The notes beneath the pieces were generated by a model that did no database searches, was not told the DNA's origin, and worked only from the letters and a program-made list of their open reading frames with translations. This document shows, piece after piece, positions 5,826 to 7,658 of a stretch of 7,658 nt of DNA (within the stretch, counting starts at the first letter, position 1; every line of letters begins with the position of its first letter). Both the position numbers and the translations under genes were made by a program. The DNA comes from Syntrophaceae bacterium UBA7544 (GTDB lineage Bacteria; Desulfobacterota; Syntrophia; Syntrophales; Smithellaceae): assembly GCA_002479215.1 (NCBI GenBank), contig DLME01000083.1:1-7658 (forward strand), read 5' to 3'.

Positions 5826-7486
5826 CAGTCTTTAAAAATTGCGCCGGTTGAAGCCGACGTAACCAATTTCGCATAGCGAGCCAGATAGCCGCTGGTGATC
5901 GTCGGTTTTCTTATTTTCAGAGCTTTCTTGCGCTTCTCCAGATCTTTATCGTTGACTTTCAATGTCAAAGTTTTTTCCGGAATGTTGATGGCAATGATGT
6001 CGCCTTCTTTCACCAGCGCGATCGGGCCGCCTTCCGCGGCTTCGGGCGATATGTGGCCGATGGCCGCGCCTTGTGTGCCGCCGCTAAACCTGCCATCTGT
6101 AAGCAGGGCCACGGTTTTATCCAAACCCATGCCGACAATGGCCGATGTGGGGGAGAGCATTTCCCTCATTCCCGGGCCGCCTTTAGGCCCTTCATAGCGG
6201 ATGACAACGATATCACCGGATTTAATTTTTCCCTTCAGAATTGCCTTTATGGCGTCATCTTCGCAATCAAAGACTCTCGCCCTGCTTTCGTTGACCTGCA
6301 TGCCGGGAGAAACGGCGGATTGTTTTACAACGGCGCCGTCCGGCGCCAGATTGCCCCGCAAAATGGCGATGCCGCCCTGCGGCGAATAAGGATTATTCAA
6401 TGGCCGGATGACTTCATCATTCAAAACGCGAACATTTTTTAAATTAGCTTCCACATTTTTACCGGTAACGGTATGGGCTTTTGTATCCAGGACGCCCTGT
6501 GTACTGATGGCCTTCATCAGCGCCTGAATGCCGCCGGCTGTGTCGAGGTCTTCAATATGGTGATGGCCGGCAGGGCTTAATTTGCAGAGGTTGGGAGTTT
6601 TCTCGCTGATCTTATTAAAGAGGTCCAAATCAAGTTTAATGCCCGCTTCATGAGCTATTGCCGGAATATGCAAAACAGTATTGGTGGAACAGCCCAGTGC
6701 CATATCCACGGCAATGGCGTTTTTAAAAGCGGCGAGCGTCGCTATATCCCGCGGCTTCACTTTCTTCTTCAGCAGTTCCATGATTTTCTTTCCCGCGTGT
6801 TTGGCGAGCCTCCGCCGCGCAGCGTGAACTGCCGGAATCGTGCCGTTTCCGGGCAGTCCCAATCCCAGCGCTTCTGTCACGCAGTTCATGGAATTGGCAG
6901 TGTACATACCGGAGCAAGAACCGCAACCCGGACAGGCGCAATCTTCCAATTGCTTTAAACTGGCTTCGGTCATCTTCTTAGCTTTAACCGCACCCACACC
7001 TTCAAAAACGCTGATGAGGTCAACAGCTTTTCCTTCCATTTTCCCCGCCAGCATCGGGCCGCCGCTGATAAAGATAGAGGGTATATTTAGGCGCAGAGCC
7101 GCCATAAGCATTCCGGGAATAATCTTGTCGCAGTTAGGAATAAAAACCAATGCGTCAAAAGGATGAGCCGTGGCCATGATTTCAATGGAATCGGCAATCA
7201 ACTCCCGGCTGGCCAGAGAATATTTCATGCCGGTATGTCCCATCGCTATTCCGTCGCAAACTCCGATCACCGGAAATTCGATTGGAGTGCCGCCGGCCAT
7301 GCGGATTCCCGCTTTGACATCCTGGGTAATTAAATCCAGATGGATGTGTCCGGGAATAATTTCGTTGGCGGAATTGACCACACCAATCAGTGGCCTCTCT
7401 ATTTCTTCATCGGTATAGCCCATGGCTTTAAAGAGCGAACGGTGCGGGGCGCGCTCCAGCCCTTTTTTCATGAGATCGCTTCTCAT
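5825..7486 (-). CDS. ilvD: Dihydroxy-acid dehydratase
   Basis: The 553-residue iron-sulfur enzyme dehydrates 2,3-dihydroxy-isovalerate and 2,3-dihydroxy-3-methylvalerate to the 2-keto acids that lead to valine, leucine and isoleucine. It begins [20 protein letters not shown], the usual start of the short bacterial/archaeal form. Motifs in order are PGHIHL (45-50), [17 protein letters not shown] (75-91), [12 protein letters not shown] (118-129, cluster Cys C119, Asp and the Lys expected to be modified), [20 protein letters not shown] (183-202, C191 as cluster ligand), [15 protein letters not shown], and [11 protein letters not shown] with the catalytic Ser. The first cluster position is PGH, not PCN, so the cluster type cannot be settled here. 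The start at 7486 is supported by AGGGAG (7495-7500) 8 bases upstream. The frame is open further upstream, but that part is repeat DNA. No other ilv gene is in view. Confidence 0.96.
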   Translation of the reverse strand: MRSDLMKKGLERAPHRSLFKAMGYTDEEIERPLIGVVNSANEIIPGHIHLDLITQDVKAGIRMAGGTPIEFPVIGVCDGIAMGHTGMKYSLASRELIADSIEIMATAHPFDALVFIPNCDKIIPGMLMAALRLNIPSIFISGGPMLAGKMEGKAVDLISVFEGVGAVKAKKMTEASLKQLEDCACPGCGSCSGMYTANSMNCVTEALGLGLPGNGTIPAVHAARRRLAKHAGKKIMELLKKKVKPRDIATLAAFKNAIAVDMALGCSTNTVLHIPAIAHEAGIKLDLDLFNKISEKTPNLCKLSPAGHHHIEDLDTAGGIQALMKAISTQGVLDTKAHTVTGKNVEANLKNVRVLNDEVIRPLNNPYSPQGGIAILRGNLAPDGAVVKQSAVSPGMQVNESRARVFDCEDDAIKAILKGKIKSGDIVVIRYEGPKGGPGMREMLSPTSAIVGMGLDKTVALLTDGRFSGGTQGAAIGHISPEAAEGGPIALVKEGDIIAINIPEKTLTLKVNDKDLEKRKKALKIRKPTITSGYLARYAKLVTSASTGAIFKD

Positions 7487-7494
7487 AAATTTTT

Positions 7495-7500
7495 CTCCCT
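7495..7500 (-). promoter_or_regulatory. Shine-Dalgarno that fixes the ilvD start
   Basis: On the minus strand AGGGAG occupies 7500-7495, 8 bases before the ATG at 7486-7484. This supports the start MRSDLMKKG and argues against the 55-codon upstream extension. Confidence 0.8.
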
Positions 7501-7573
7501 TAATTTGACAAATTTCTGAATATATATAACGACTGTCACCCGAACCGAGACTTTTGAAAAAATCTCTTTTTCT

Positions 7574-7658
7574 GTCATTCCGGGCTTGAACCGGAATCCA
7601 GAAAATACTTAACAATACTAGATTCCCGCCTGCGTACCCTAAAGGGCACAAGCGGGAA
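7574..7658. repeat. REP-like intergenic repeat, cut by the window end
   Basis: GTCATTCCGG...CCGGAATCCAG is a hairpin (ATTCCGG 7577-7583 with CCGGAAT 7591-7597, 7-base loop). A second hairpin follows, TTCCCGC (7623-7629) with GCGGGAA (7652-7658), containing an inner CCCT-AA-AGGG. This is the familiar GTCATTCC/GGAATCCAG type of dispersed palindrome found between genes in many Proteobacteria. It lies in the upstream region of ilvD and probably continues beyond the window. Between it and the ilvD ribosome site is an AT-rich stretch (about 7501-7530) that could hold a promoter, but I see no convincing pair of boxes. Confidence 0.7.

Noticed and set aside
5718..5835. A short protein read through the palindromic element on the + strand
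   Set aside because: The frame (rich in Arg, Glu and Asp) has no ATG with a ribosome site at a fitting distance, and the inverted-repeat structure explains the sequence better.
6053..7418. Several open frames on the + strand opposite ilvD
   Set aside because: They lie wholly within the well-supported ilvD gene, lack family motifs and have compositions typical of antisense reading of a GC-rich gene.
7487..7651. N-terminal extension of ilvD by 55 codons
   Set aside because: The added peptide (including [12 protein letters not shown]) is the typical translation artefact of the GTCATTCC-type repeat, matches no IlvD N-terminus, and the ribosome site points to the ATG at 7486.
1..7658. tRNA, rRNA or CRISPR array
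   Set aside because: No tRNA-like cloverleaf, rRNA segment or regularly spaced direct repeats were seen on either strand.

Overview
The window suggests a Gram-negative bacterium. It carries genes for the heptose and Kdo parts of the lipopolysaccharide inner core (hldD, kdsB). It also has a Cache-domain membrane sensor ending in a Cys-rich tail of a type I associate with deltaproteobacterial (Desulfobacterota, Syntrophus/Smithella-like) signalling proteins. The lineage is inferred from protein style; no rRNA or other strong marker is present.

Left part (1-3976), all on the + strand: the C-terminal end of an RluA-family pseudouridine synthase, pgeF, hldD, kdsB, then the Cache-domain sensor. 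Gaps are 20, 88, 85 and 39 bases, so this could be one transcription unit or two with a break before hldD. The theme is cell envelope: PgeF belongs to a family linked to peptidoglycan quality control, while HldD and KdsB make activated precursors of the LPS inner core.

Middle part (3964-5656), + strand, looks accessory and visibly AT-richer. It begins with a short signal-peptide-like reading frame whose stop falls exactly where a lipoprotein cysteine would be expected. An AT-rich spacer with a perfect TATAAT and a small palindrome follows. Next comes a compact cassette: a three-helix membrane protein of unknown function, a 27-residue small frame with a good Shine-Dalgarno sequence, and a DUF3800-like protein. 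The small frame overlaps the DUF3800-like start as ATGA. This is the best candidate for an undescribed system, possibly a defence or stress module, but the function is inferred from architecture only.

Right part (5702-7658): a 124-base imperfect palindrome separates the cassette from the convergent ilvD gene and ends on the last base of its stop codon. It has evenly spaced short stems and purine-rich internal loops, and may be a structured RNA, a convergent terminator or a miniature repeat. ilvD encodes a complete dihydroxy-acid dehydratase of branched-chain amino-acid synthesis. Upstream of ilvD lies a REP-like intergenic repeat cut by the window edge.
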